NCBI RefSeq assembly: GCF_901709675.1
Contig: NC_051090.1
Coordinates: forward strand, 11,945,842-12,009,841
Source of the DNA: Syngnathus acus
Lineage: Eukaryota > Chordata > Actinopteri > Syngnathiformes > Syngnathidae
Direction: 5' to 3'
DNA length: 64,000 bases
Shown: piece by piece, positions 1 through 9,740 of the stretch
How positions within the stretch are numbered: position 1 is the first letter of the stretch
Layout: every line of letters begins with the position of its first letter
Position numbers and translations under genes: made by a program
Notes under the pieces: model-generated
What the model saw: only the letters and a program-made list of their open reading frames with translations
Told to the model about the DNA's origin: nothing
The model's database searches: none

Positions 1-19
1 ACTCCGCCAAGGCTGCCCT

Positions 20-895
20 TTGTCACCGATTCTGTTCATAATATTTATGGACAGAATTTCTAGGCGCAGCCGAGGCGTTGAGGTGGTCCGATTTGGGGAC
101 CTCAGCATCGCGTCTCTGCTTTTTGCAGACGACGCGGTGCTGTTGGCTTCTTCAGGCCGTGATCTCCAGCTCTCACTGGAGCGGTTCGCAACCGAGTGTG
201 AAGCGGTCGGGATGAGGGTCAGCACCTCCAAATCCGAGTCCATGATCCTCGGTCGGAAAAGGGTGGAATGCCCTCTCCGGATCGGGGATGAGATCCTGCC
301 CCAAGTGGAGGAGTTCAAGTATCTTGGGGTCTTGTTCACGTGTGAGGGGAGGATGGAGCGCGAGATCGACAGGCGGATCGGTGCAGCGTCAGCAGACTCT
401 GTACCCGTCCGTCGTGGTAAAGAGAGAGCTGAGCCAAAAGGCAAAGCTCTCAATTTACCGGTCGATTTACGCTCCTACCCTCACCTATACGAGCTATGGG
501 TCGTGACCGAAAGAACGAGATCCCGGATACAAGCGGCCGAAATGAGTTTTCTCCGCAGGGTGTCCGGGCTCTCCCTTAGAGATAAGGTGAGAAGCTCGGT
601 CATCCGGGAGAGACTCGGAATAGAGCCGCTGCTCCTCCACGTTGAGAGGAGCCAGATGAGGTGGCTCGGCCATCTCATCAGGATGCCTCCTGGACGCCTC
701 CTTGGGGAGGTGTTCCGGGCATGTCCCACCGGTAGGAGACCCCGGGGACGACCCAGGACGCGCTGGAGAGACTGTGTCTCTCAGCTGGCCTGGGAACGCC
801 TTGGGTTCCCCCGGGATGAGCTGGATGAAGTGGCTGGGGAGAGAGAAGTCTGGGAGTCCCTCCTAAAGCTGCTGCCCCGTGACCCGACCCCGGAT
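20..895 (+). pseudogene. Rex3 reverse transcriptase C-terminal part, broken
   Basis: The frame carries the end of the reverse transcriptase ([10 protein letters not shown] just upstream of the first Met, then the active-site box [11 protein letters not shown]) and the conserved C-terminal region ([28 protein letters not shown]) before the GATG tail. Compared with the intact copy in this window, about 8 bases are missing near residue 128. A second small indel restores the frame near residue 160, so about 30 residues are out of frame. The product is inactive as it stands. The encoded enzyme would reverse-transcribe its own RNA at a nicked target. Confidence 0.85.
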
Positions 896-906
896 AAGCG
901 GAAGAA

Positions 907-993
907 GATGGATGGATGGATGGATGGATGGATGGATGGATGGATGGATGGATGGATGGATGGATGGATGGATGGATGGATGGATGGATGGAT
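907..993 (+). repeat. GATG tandem tail of Rex3
   Basis: About 21 tandem GATG units form the 3' tail of the retrotransposon. It also encodes the meaningless (MDGW)n end of the overlapping open frame. Confidence 0.9.
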
Positions 994-1002
994 AATAAAA
1001 GT

Positions 1003-1330
1003 ACATCTCAAACCAGCAATCTAATGTGAAACTGCAGTCGATATATTGGATAACAATATTTAGGTATATATATGCATACACGTTATTTAAAACCTAGTAT
1101 AAGTAAATCGTAAATCTACATTCTGGCTTACATAGTTCACGCTAGGAGACGCAACACGTTCACTGACTGATCCGTTGATGCACGGAAAGGCAGTTCACCC
1201 GATGACTCGTTCGCGAACGGGAAAGTCAGGATTCGTTCCCTCACTGATCCGTTCTCGCGATGAACTGGAAATGTGAATCACTCACTCACTGATTCGTTCA
1301 CTCACATTCGTTCATTGGTGAACGGGAAAT
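1003..1330 (+). repeat. Interspersed repeat copy A (GATTCGTTC-rich)
   Basis: This stretch is a close direct copy of 4022-4350. It begins with ACATCTCAAACCAGC and later carries many short inverted words such as TTCGCGAACG and GATTCGTTC. The copy is interrupted by an L2 insertion and resumes at 2673-2714. It is probably a non-autonomous DNA transposon, but I did not find clean terminal repeats. Confidence 0.6.
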
Positions 1331-2672
1331 TGACCCCTTCCAGTTTGCGTACCGAGCCAAACGGTCCTCTGAGGATGCTATCTGCTCTGCCCTCCACTCG
1401 GCCCTCACCCACCTGGAGGGGAGGGACTCGTATGTGAGGTTGCTGTTTGTGGACTTCAGTTCTGCCTTCAACACCATTGTGCCACAGCGTCTCATCAGCA
1501 AACTTGACAAGCTGGGCCTCAGTACCTGCCTCTGCAACTGGCTACTGGACTTCCTCTGTCAGAGGCCACAGGTGGTACGTGTTGGCGACAAAATCTCCGC
1601 CAGCATCACGCTGAGCACAGGGGCCCCCCAAGGCTGCGTGCTCAGTCCACTGCTCTTCGCCCTCCTGACGCATGACTGCGCTGCCACCTGCAGCGGCAAC
1701 CGCATAGTGAAGTTTGCTGACGACACGACTCTGGTGGGTCTCATCACCAAGGGAGACGAGACTCAATACAGGCTGGAGGTTGACCTTCTGACCGCGTGGT
1801 GCAGGGACAACAACCTCCTGCTGAACGTCGACAAGACCAAGGAGATTGTTGTTGACTTCCGGAAGGGTCACGCCCAACACCTGCCGCTGACCATCGACGG
1901 TGCTGTGGTGGAGAGAGTGAGCAGCGCCAGGTTCCTGGGGGTGCACATCAGTGAGGATCTCTCCTGGTCCACCAACACCGCATCGCTGGCGAAGAAGGCC
2001 CAGCGCCGCCTGTACTTCCTTCGGAAACTCAGGCGAGCGGGGGCTCCTCCGGCCGTCATGACTACATTTTACCGCGGCACCATTGAGAGCGTCCTCTCCA
2101 GCTGTATTGCTGTTTGGGGTGGCAGCTGCACTGACTACGACTTGAAGGCCCTGCAGCGCATAGTGAAAACGAAAGACTATTGGTGCTTCTCTCCCCTCCT
2201 TGAAGGACATTTACACCTCCCATCTCACCCGCAAGGCGACCAAGATTGTGAGTGATGTGAGTCACCCCGCTCACTCTTTGTTTGATCTTCTGCCCTCTGG
2301 GAGGCGGTACAGGAGCCTGCGCTCCCGCACCACCAGACTCTCCAACAGCTTCGTACTCCAGGCTGTTAGGATCCTGAACTCGCTCCCCCTTTCAGCGTAG
2401 CGTCCTGTTCTTGCTGTCTGCTGTATGCACACTGGCTCGGTTTTGCTCCTCTTATTTATTGGGTTATTGGTTTATTATTTATTCATCGCTCATTTTATTT
2501 ATTATTTATTATTTATTATTTATGGTTTGTGCCTTCTTGTTTTTGTTTTGTGTCGCCTACTTGTATGTCTCGTCACCGTGGGATGGAGGAAACGGAATTT
2601 CGGTTTATTTGTGTGTCTTGACATATGAAGGGATTGACAATAAAGCTGACTTTGACTTTGACTTTGACTTTG
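1331..2672 (+). mobile_element. L2-type LINE (family L2-C), 5'-truncated
   Basis: A 5'-truncated non-LTR element with an L2/CR1-type reverse transcriptase and an ACTTTG-repeat tail. It sits inside interspersed repeat copy A. The flanks share AAAT, consistent with a short target-site duplication, and copy B at 4350 shows the uninterrupted target. It is closely related to copies at 26388-29640, 42617-43855 and 56705-58880. Confidence 0.9.
1332..2400 (+). pseudogene. L2-C reverse transcriptase, frameshifted
   Basis: The frame starts within the finger/palm region ([16 protein letters not shown]) and shows the motifs [27 protein letters not shown] and [12 protein letters not shown], which include the catalytic aspartates. 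The frame breaks near 2168, where the related copy reads [18 protein letters not shown], and continues in another frame at 2200-2400 ([20 protein letters not shown]). There is no endonuclease because the 5' part was never copied. It is inactive. Confidence 0.88.
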
Positions 2673-2722
2673 AAATGCAATTCACGACTCATTCGTGAAC
2701 GGGAAGTTACGTCACTGACTTG

Positions 2723-3174
2723 AAGAGATGGGACCAAGTCACACATGTGCAAGTCTCAAGTAAGTCTCAAGTCTTAACCTTCAAGTCTCAAGTAAGTCCC
2801 AAGTCATTTTTTTCTTGGGCAAGTCAAGTCAAGTCAAGTCCTTAAGAAGGTCAAGTCCAAGTCAAGTCACCTTATTATTGCAATTTTACCCGCAGAATCT
2901 GATCTTAGGAGTGAAAAGTTCCTACCGTGTTATCGATATTATTTTTTTAAATGTATTATTAATTTTATATTCAAACTGGAAACATAAACTAAATAACACT
3001 GAAGTCATTCAAGTCATCGTGTCTCAAGTCAAGTCAAGTCCCGAGTCTTTAACTTCCAAGTCCAAGTCGAGTCTCAAGTTTTTTCTCTTTTTGTCAAGTC
3101 AAGTCACAAGTCATCAAAACAGCGACTCGAGTCGACTCGAGTCCAAGTCACAGTGACTCGAGTCCCCATCTCTG
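2723..3174 (+). mobile_element. hAT MITE rich in CAAGTC repeats
   Basis: A 452-bp non-autonomous element. Its ends pair as AGAGATGGG(G)ACT...AGTCCCCATCTCT, and it is flanked by CTGACTTG (2715-2722) and CTGACTCG (3175-3182), an 8-bp duplication with one mismatch, which is the hAT signature. The interior is a degenerate array of CAAGTC/AAGTCT words around an AT-rich core. It inserted into the tail of interspersed repeat copy A. Confidence 0.82.
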
Positions 3175-3182
3175 CTGACTCG

Positions 3183-3580
3183 TAAAGTCCCTCCTCCATC
3201 TTACGCTCGCTGGCGCTGCGGATTGGTCGTTCACGAAGATTCACGAGTGAGTGAGTGAGTGACAGACAGGATTGCTGCTATGCCATTGCCAGCCGCCACA
3301 CGTTATGCCGACATTGATGTTTTAATTTTGTATTTGTTGGCTTGTAGTTGATGGTGTTAATATACCGAATGTGTTTGTGTTTGACTAAAAGGTTGAAAAA
3401 CAAACGTTATGCCGACATTTGTTATTTTGGGGGGCACCAACTCATATAACAACGTAAACACATATACTACATATTGTCATATAAAGCAGTTAACCAAATG
3501 TCAGATTTTTATGTTTTGATTTGCGAATATAAAAACAAGAAATAAAACACCTGACAAGTTATAACATAAATGTTTATTAA
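3183..3580. other. No gene seen; short internal repeat
   Basis: I see no coding region. The phrase ACGTTATGCCGACATT occurs twice (near 3301 and 3405), about 100 bp apart, the only structure I noticed. Confidence 0.5.

Positions 3581-3582
<2 letters not shown>

Positions 3583-3647
<65 letters not shown>
3583..3647 (+). repeat. (AAT)n microsatellite
   Basis: About 21 AAT units directly precede the SINE, and more units follow it at 4008-4021. The SINE therefore landed inside the microsatellite. Confidence 0.95.
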
Positions 3648-4007
3648 GCGGCTCGGTGGGGCACTGGGTAGCACGTCCGCCTCACAGTTAGGAGGGTGCG
3701 GGTTCGATTCCACCTCCGGCCCTCCCTGTGTGGAGTTTGCATGTTCTCCCCGGGCCCGCGTGGGTTTTCTCCGGGCACTCCGGTTTCCTCCCACATCCCA
3801 AAAACATGCTTGGTAGGCCGATTGAAGACTCCAAATTGTCCCTAGGTGTGAGTGCGAGTGCAAATGGTTGTTTGTCTCTGTGTGCCCTGCGATTGGCTGG
3901 CAACCGGTTCAGGGTGTCCCCCGCCTACTGCCCGATGACGGCTGGGATAGGCTCCAGCACACCCGCGACCCCCCGTGGGGATTAAGCGGTTCAGAAAATG
4001 GATGGAT
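3648..4007 (+). mobile_element. tRNA-like SINE with RTE (GATG) tail
   Basis: A 360-bp SINE common in fish genomes. Its head has pol III promoter boxes (A-box-like TGGGTAGCACGTCC and the B box at 3701-3711). A conserved body follows (GTTTTCTCCGGGCACTCCGG, TGGGATAGGCTCCAGCA). It ends in ATGGATGGAT, the same terminal repeat as Rex3 here, so an RTE LINE very likely supplies the reverse transcriptase. A second copy lies at 59661-60016 on the minus strand. Confidence 0.85.
3701..3711 (+). promoter_or_regulatory. Pol III B box of the SINE
   Basis: GGTTCGATTCC matches the tRNA B-box consensus GGTTCRANTCC exactly. It lies about 55 bp into the SINE, as expected for an internal pol III promoter. Confidence 0.8.
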
Positions 4008-4021
4008 AATAATAATAATAA

Positions 4022-4560
4022 AAGAACATCTCAAACCAGCAATCTAATGTGAAACTGCAGTTGAGATATTGGATAACAATATATAGGCATATATATGCAT
4101 ACACGTTATTTAAAACCTACTATAAGTAAATAGTAAATCTACATTCTGGCGTACATAGTTCACGCCAGGAGACCCAACATGTTCACTGACTGATCCGTTG
4201 ATGCACGGGAAGGCAGTTCACCCATTGACTCGTTCGCGAACGAGAAAGTCAGGATTCGTTCCCTCACTGATCCGTTCTCACGATGAACTGGAAATGCGAA
4301 TCACTCACTCACTGATTCGTTCACTCACAGATTCGTTCGTTGGTGAACGGGAAATGCAATTCACGACTCGTTCGCGAACGGGAAGGTACGTCATTTTCTT
4401 CTTCGTTTTGTTTTACGTCGAGGTGGCACCAGCTTCAATGGGCATTACCGACACCTACTGGTTGAAGTAATATGAACTGTAATATGAACATCTCGTTCAC
4501 TGAAACGATTCGTTTTTTTAAAGGAATCGTTCACCCACGAGTCAACACTAGCGTAATAAT
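4022..4560 (+). repeat. Interspersed repeat copy B (GATTCGTTC-rich)
   Basis: This is the uninterrupted counterpart of copy A (1003-1330 plus 2673-2714). It contains dense palindromic words around CGTTCGCGAACG and ends near CACCCACGAGTCAACACTAG. No protein is encoded. It is likely a MITE or foldback element whose exact ends I could not fix. Confidence 0.6.
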
Positions 4561-4621
4561 AACCGCTTCCGATGATATGACACCTTTCTGAAACGCACTC
4601 ACGTTACCCTGAGAGCATTTT

Positions 4622-4875
4622 GACGTCTAATAGACGTCTATTAGACGTCTATTAGACGTCTATATGCTACCCAGACGTCTCGGCTAAAACACGTCTAAAA
4701 AAGGTCTAAAAGTGAACCCTGCAAGCATTTTGACCTCTAATAGACGTCTATTAGACGTCTAAATGCTACCAGACGTCTCAGCTAAAACACGTCTAAAAAA
4801 GGTCTAAATGTGAAATAAAAATAGACGTCTATGCTGTAGACGTCTATAGCAAAGACGTCTAATAGACGTCTAATA
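4622..4875. repeat. Palindromic AGACGTCT array
   Basis: Two larger units of about 115 bp (starting at GCATTTTGACGTCTAATAG and GCATTTTGACCTCTAATAG) are built of TAGACGTCTA palindromes. A looser third part follows. Each unit carries the phrase GCTAAAACACGTCTAAAAAA. The block ends just before the ISL2EU element. Function unknown. Confidence 0.75.
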
Positions 4876-4940
4876 ATGGGAGGGGGGCACTGCTATAGAG
4901 GCTTTGCAGCTGACGTCATCAAGCTACCCACATTAGCTTG

Positions 4941-4952
4941 GCGGCCATCTTG
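4941..4952 (-). promoter_or_regulatory. YY1-like site in left end of ISL2EU
   Basis: Read on the minus strand, CAAGATGGCCGC is a near match to the YY1 core AAGATGGCGGC. It lies 44 bp inside the left end, about 90 bp upstream of the THAP start codon. Confidence 0.5.
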
Positions 4953-5038
4953 GCCAATCAACTTTTCAGTGCCGGTCAACGACTCACACACACGCTTTCT
5001 TGTTGTTTCTTGTTTCTTGCTGCTATTTGAGCTTAAAA

Positions 5039-5216
5039 ATGCCGGATACCTGCTGTGCTGTTGGATGTAACAATAGACGAGGCGATAAACAAAATCTTAG
5101 CTTCTATAGATTTCCGGCGAACATGAAAAAACGTGATAAATGGATCGCGGCGATTCGTCGTGAACAATGGAAACCTACGATTTACACGAGGATATGCAAT
5201 GAGCACTTCATATCAG
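5039..5216 (+). CDS. THAP-domain first exon of transposase
   Basis: The exon encodes about 59 residues forming most of a THAP zinc finger, the DNA-binding domain of P-element and many PIF/ISL2EU transposases. The C2CH ligands are visible: CCAVGC near the N-terminus and C-x2-H in RICNEHF, about 45 residues later. The conserved W in KWIAAI is present. The exon ends in a good splice donor (CAG|GTATGT), so the short frame that stops two codons later is not the true end. The downstream exon is only 43 bp away, and the DDE core between them has been deleted. The start is the first ATG after a short leader. Confidence 0.72.
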
Positions 5217-5259
5217 GTATGTAAACAAACTATTCACCCCTGACAGCTTAATCCACTAG

Positions 5260-5468
5260 ATGTTGAGGGCACCAGAGGATTAGCTGCTGTCCGTATCCAT
5301 GTAGAGAGAGTTATTGGACTCGCAAGACAAAAGTATACTATGATGGAAAATATCATACCCATCTCTTTGTTGTCATCTGATGACAGTGGTTTCACTACAT
5401 TAGATAAAATTGTACAAGTGTCATGCGCACTTATAAATTTATCCGACCCAATTGTACCATTTGAGTAA
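5260..5468 (+). pseudogene. DDE transposase C-terminal exon
   Basis: After a plausible acceptor (CACTAG), the frame reads through RIHVERVIGLARQKY and ISLL to KIVQVSCALINLSDPIVPFE and a stop. This resembles the C-terminus of DDE_Tnp_4 (PIF/Harbinger and ISL2EU) transposases, including the HVER motif that carries the last catalytic glutamate in that family. Only about 69 residues remain. Because the first two catalytic aspartates are gone, the product cannot cut DNA. Confidence 0.65.
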
Positions 5469-5544
5469 TGATGTTGCATCCATATTTTTTCTGTAATAAA
5501 TACCAGGAAAGAAACAACTTTTTCTGTTTTACTTCCAACTTCTT

Positions 5545-5640
5545 ACTCTTTATTGTCATCTGATGACAGTTAGGGCAAAACCATCGTTGTGGGACTCGTT
5601 TTATGCCAAGACATTTCATGTGGAATGCTTTGATGCTGCA
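5545..5640 (-). pseudogene. PHD-like zinc finger remnant of second ISL2EU gene
   Basis: Minus-strand frame with FHMKCLGIKRVPQRWFCPNC, resembling the last half of a PHD-type finger (H-x2-C, W-F-C-x2-C). It lies just downstream of the N-terminal exon at 5651-5965 on the same strand and probably formed the C-terminus of that protein before the central part was deleted. Confidence 0.5.
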
Positions 5641-5650
5641 GTTCTCGGAT

Positions 5651-5965
5651 TTATTTCTTGTTTGGAATCTGCCATATCAGCCCATCATGCACAAAACCTG
5701 CTGTAAAATACTTGTAGGCATCCAGACTCTTGTATGCCTTAAGGTCCTTTCCAGTGTACGGAGATGGTGAATCGACGAGGTAATTATAAATATCTGGATA
5801 TGAGAGTTCAGGCAGGTCGGCTGTTGCAAAATGCTCAGGCGATTTTAGCATGCTTCTCGGTAAAAGATACGGATCCGTTGTGCCAACAAGGTTCAACTTC
5901 TCTCTGTAACGTTTCTTGGATTCTTCATCCAAATGCCCAACTTCGTTGGATAGCAAATCAGCCAT
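5651..5965 (-). pseudogene. N-terminal exon of YqaJ-type partner protein of ISL2EU
   Basis: A 104-codon frame starting MADLLSNEVGHLDEESKK. It contains LPELSYPDIYNYLVDSPSPY and LKAYKSLDAYKYFTAGFV, a conserved N-terminal block I associate with fish and invertebrate proteins that carry SWIM and YqaJ exonuclease domains and travel with ISL2EU transposons. Neither the SWIM nor the YqaJ domain is present here. The gene points toward the transposase gene (convergent). The assignment rests on memory of this block, so it is moderate. Confidence 0.55.
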
Positions 5966-6049
5966 AATTCGGATGAAATCGGTGAAAACGTAGCGCAGAA
6001 ATCAGACAATCTATACAAACACGTAGGAACGAGCTGACGAGTTGACCGC

Positions 6050-6061
6050 CAAGATGGCGGC
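6050..6061 (+). promoter_or_regulatory. YY1/TISU-like motif in right end of ISL2EU
   Basis: CAAGATGGCGGC occurs 45 bp inside the right end, upstream of the minus-strand gene and pointing outward. It mirrors the YY1-like site at the left end, so both promoters of this two-gene element carry the site in the same relative orientation. Confidence 0.5.
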
Positions 6062-6106
6062 ATAACACAAAATCACGTGATAAAACCACGTGACTGCAAA
6101 GCCTCT

Positions 6107-6636
6107 ATTGGTTTGTGGAGAGTCCGTTTATTAAGGATTAAAATTTAATACTGAATATAAAACATACATTTGTATTTCATCAAACTTTTTATAACTAATT
6201 CTCAAGACAATCAGGCTTACTGTTTTTTTTTTTTTTTTAATACCGGTATATATTTTTGTAAAATCTCGCGTACCCCCTGGAGTACCTCCACGTTCAACAT
6301 TGAGGTTCTCTTCAACACATTTAACCTGTGATCCTTACCTTTGTGTAGTTCCAGGATGTTGTGAAAATTGATTAGTGATGGTCCAGGGTGTGAAAATTTA
6401 CATTTTTTAACATAAAAATAGGTTTCAGTAACAGTCATACTTATGTTAGCTGCAGATATAAATACACCTTTTGAAGTTAAAATTAACCAAAACGATAATT
6501 GAACCTAAATAAAAAACATTTTTTCAAACATTATCCAACCATCACAAATATAAATGTGCAAAGTTTTTAAGTCATATGTATAGAAATGTAAAAATATACA
6601 AACAATATTAAAAAATGCGGGCTATCTTAATAGAAC
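6107..6636. other. AT-rich, no gene seen
   Basis: I find no convincing frame or repeat. The open frames here are chance products of low-complexity AT sequence. Confidence 0.5.
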
Positions 6637-6637
6637 A

Positions 6638-8150
6638 AGATAAGATAAGATAATCCTTTATTATTCCCTCAATGGGGAAACTCCTATGTTAGCAGCAGTA
6701 CACTTAACATATACACACACACACGCATGCGGGGAAGGGGTAAAAGATTTGAAAAAGTAGAAGGTATATATAATTAAAAAAAAAGTATGGACAGTATATA
6801 CAAAATACACAATATACAGTGGAGATAAAAAAAATATTAGATAAAAAAATAGTGCAAAGGAAGAAAAAAAAAACCAGTGCAAAAAAAAGCAGGTAAAAAG
6901 AGTGTGAGGTAGACAGATATTGCACGTAGTATGATTGCACATATGGTTATTGCACGTTATTGCATGTTATTTTGTCCGTTAGCTACAGTGATCGGCCTGG
7001 TTGTACAGTCTGATGCCAGCAGGGAGGAAGTTTTTACAGGAACTTGTAAGAGTCCACAATCTCTATGTCCGTTCCCTGGATGTTCACCGGCGAGGGGGGG
7101 ACTTTGCGCCGGCGGAAGTCCACCACCAGCTCCTTTGTTTTTCCAGAGTTAATCTGGAGGCGGTTCCGCCGGCACCAGTCCACGAATCTGTGATTCAGTT
7201 CTCGGTACTCTGTCTCGTCTCCGTTGTTAACGAGACCGACGATGGCGGAGTCGTCCGAGAACTTCTGGAGGTGGCAGGTTGATGTGTGGTGGGTGAAGTC
7301 AGCTGTGTAGATGGTGAAGAGGAGGGGGGCCAGGACGGTCCCCTGTGGAGCTCCTGTGCTGCCGACCACCGTGTCAGACACACGGCCTCCTGTCCTCACA
7401 AACTGTGGTCTGTTTGTGAGGAAGTCCAGGACCCATGATGTCAGCTGCTGGCAGGCTCCAGCATGGTGCAGTTTGTTCCCCAGCAGTTCTGGCTGGATGG
7501 TGTTGAAGGCACTGGAGAAATCATAAAACATGATCCTCACAGTGCTTCCAGCCCGCTCCAGGTGGGCCAGGGACCTCTGCATGAGGAAGATGACGGCGTC
7601 CTCAACCCCGATGCTCGGCCGGTAGGCGAACTGCAGGGGGTCGGCGGAGGAGCTCACCAGGGGGCGCAGGTAGTGGAGGACCAGCCTCTCCAGGGTCTTC
7701 GCCAGGTGGGATGTCAGGGCCACCGGCCGGTAGTGGTTGAAGTCGCTGGGGCGAGATGACTTGGGCACCGGTACCACGCAGGACGTCTTCCACAGCTGTG
7801 GCACCCTGTGCAGCCTCAGGCTCATGTTGAATATGTGCTCCACGATCCTGCACAGTTGCCCGGAGCAGGATCTGAGCAGCCTGGAGGTGATGCCATCTGG
7901 ACCCGTCGCCTTCTTCACCTTGAGCCTGGCCAGTCCTCTCTCCACCTGGGCTGTGGAGAGCACCATGCTGGGTGGGGGGGTGGGGGGTGGGGTGGGGTGG
8001 GTTGCAGGGGGGGTGGTTGGTGGGTTCGGTGGAGTTGAGAGTGGGCTGGGGGGTTTTGGAGGGGAAGTAGCACGGGGCGTGGTTGAGGTGAGAGTCCTCG
8101 GAGCAGAAGAGGCTCCAGTCGGGGGAAGTTGCAGCAGGGCTACTAAGTTA
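6638..8150 (-). mobile_element. Rex1-like LINE (CR1/L2 group), 5'-truncated
   Basis: The minus-strand 3' end is ...GGGAATAATAAAGGATTATC followed by (TTATC)n, a 3' terminus very common in teleosts. The reverse transcriptase region is present and the endonuclease is missing. Upstream of the frame the sense strand is C- and P-codon-rich (7967-8130). The exact clade name is from memory; the LINE identity is certain. Confidence 0.85.
7034..7966 (-). pseudogene. Rex1-like reverse transcriptase (partial)
   Basis: A 310-codon open frame with the series [69 protein letters not shown] and KFSDDSAIVGLV, ending at VDSYKFL before the frame is lost. The active-site box is F-S-D-D rather than F-A-D-D, which I recall as a family feature. 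The N-terminal endonuclease and the C-terminal region are missing or frameshifted, so it is non-functional. The Met shown is internal; the frame was once longer. Confidence 0.85.
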
Positions 8151-9740
8151 CAATATAAATATATACATATTTTATGTAGGACATATCAAATAAACAAAAC
8201 AACCAGCTCGACGAAACACAAGGGGGAAACAATATAAACATCACTCTCTTGTGGGGTTTTGCTACTCAGCGCTGGAGCCCGTTTTAATTTTAAAGCCATT
8301 GCGGTCTTTGTTTCATCATCCGTGGCCTCTGTGCGTGTCGCCAACAGCTTCGACAAAGATGAACTCGATGGACATCAGGCACCACCCACTGTAGACCTTG
8401 GGATTACTCTGTAAAAGAAATATGAATATGGGGAAAAAAACCAGACTACCTGTAAAATAGTTTTTCCTTGATGCATCTCATGTCAGTCGCACATTTCGAA
8501 CATGAAGCAATCGCACAGGAACAAGCAGACAGGGTTTTTTTATAAATTTACCAGCGCGATCAGAGCAGTCTTCCTGAGGGCCCTCTGCACGAGTCACACG
8601 AGGATGCATATTGAACGTTGTCATTGTCATTTGTGTAGAGTCTACGACAGAAGAAAAATGTCAACATTGAGCGCAGCCACCACATCGTAAGCCTTCACTG
8701 TTGTCTTTTTTTAATCTACAGTACAGATGTCAAACTAATCATACCGGTCCATGGTCTTGGAAACATGCAGGTCTTCAAATCAGCGGCCTCCTAACACAAG
8801 ACTGCTTTGCAATCGTATACAAGGAATTATGAACAGTGTCTCAGAAGAGTGGAATTAAGAGTAGACAAAACGAAAAGTCAGTAACTTTGACAGTACAGCA
8901 ATTAAACCAAACAGAACCGTACAGGTTCCATTTGTAAGCTATCAAGAGTGAGACGGGGACATCCAAAATTTTGACTAACCAATTCCAAGCTTAATCATTC
9001 TGTCATTCAGTCTTGCATCCTGTTTGTCATTTATTTCCTTGGACATCATGTCAAAGGTCTCCAGATCAGTCATGGGCACCGTCCACTCTCCGCGTCACAT
9101 TCTGAACGAGAGTTGAGGCTCCTCAGTCCAGGGATATCCAGAAGGGGCTCTACGATGACCTTCAGAAACTCTGAGAATAAAGAGAAATAGAAATAAAATA
9201 CTCACTTAAATTACTGCAGCTATGACCTCTCTTTAAATGACTAATGCCTACAAAAAAAACCTCTTACTTTTCCCTGTCACGGGCGTTTCACTCACTTCCT
9301 AGCTGTTGAAGAATGAAGCTAATGTTAGCTGCAAGATTCAAATGAACCATTCTCCAATGATAAACTTTGCCTTGTTTAAAAAAAATAAAAATGATGACAT
9401 TCTGTCTGTGGCTTTGAATGTGGTGCAAATTAATTTGGCTGTTGTACATATCCAATTTTATTATTTTAAAATAGTACTGATCAAATTGCTTGTTCTACAA
9501 GTTGTTATCCAATTGATGAAAATGTACATGGTAAACCTGGGTTTTATTTTGCAATTTGACATCCGCCTCCGTTTCCGGAGTGTGAAAGTCAAGGCAATGA
9601 CATGTCATTAATGCAAGTTTCATATTGAAGATTGCAATTACACTTTTTGCATATGCTCGACAGTAGCTAAGCATACATAAGTATATTCAAACCACCAATA
9701 ACAGATCAATTTCCAAAGATAACGCAAGGCAGTTGTGATT
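8151..9740. other. No recognised gene; possible exon relic
   Basis: I recognise no complete gene or repeat in this 1.6 kb. The only coding-like signal is the minus-strand block described at 8980-9172. Confidence 0.4.
8980..9172 (-). pseudogene. Exon-like block of unknown gene, frameshifted
   Basis: On the minus strand, an acceptor-like TTTATTCTCAG precedes FLKVIVEPLLDIPGLRSLNS. In another frame it continues as DLETFDMMSKEINDKQDARL and NDRMIKLGI up to a GT donor. The peptide has ordinary protein composition, but at least one frame change is needed. I do not recognise the family. It could be a decayed exon or chance. Confidence 0.22.

Larger units (their letters stand above)
1..993 (+). mobile_element. 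Rex3-like RTE LINE, 3' part
   Basis: This is the 3' third of an RTE-clade non-LTR retrotransposon, cut off by the window edge. Its protein matches, residue for residue in long stretches, the intact copy at 11561-14740 on the minus strand. It ends in a tandem GATG tail, the 3' terminus reported for teleost Rex3. The tail runs straight into an (AAT)-type remnant at 993-1002, so the element was inserted in a microsatellite. The family call is strong. Confidence 0.9.
4897..6106 (+). mobile_element. ISL2EU-type DNA transposon, internally deleted
   Basis: A 1210-bp element with inverted ends AGAGGCTTTGCAG...CTGCAAAGCCTCT, flanked on both sides by AT (4895-4896 and 6107-6108). It carries pieces of two convergent genes: a THAP plus DDE transposase on the plus strand and a second protein on the minus strand whose N-terminus resembles the YqaJ/SWIM-type partner proteins of ISL2EU elements. 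The two-gene layout and AT duplication fit ISL2EU. The catalytic cores of both genes are missing, so it can only move in trans. Confidence 0.75.

Noticed and set aside
4622-4875. Regular short repeats resembling a CRISPR array
   Set aside because: Units are palindromes with no unique spacers, in a vertebrate genome; this is a tandem repeat.
7966-8030. G-quadruplex regulatory element
   Set aside because: The G-runs are the antisense of a Pro-codon-rich LINE coding region; no reason to assign a role.
9306-9611. 101-codon plus-strand frame
   Set aside because: AT-rich chance frame with no motif or splice context.
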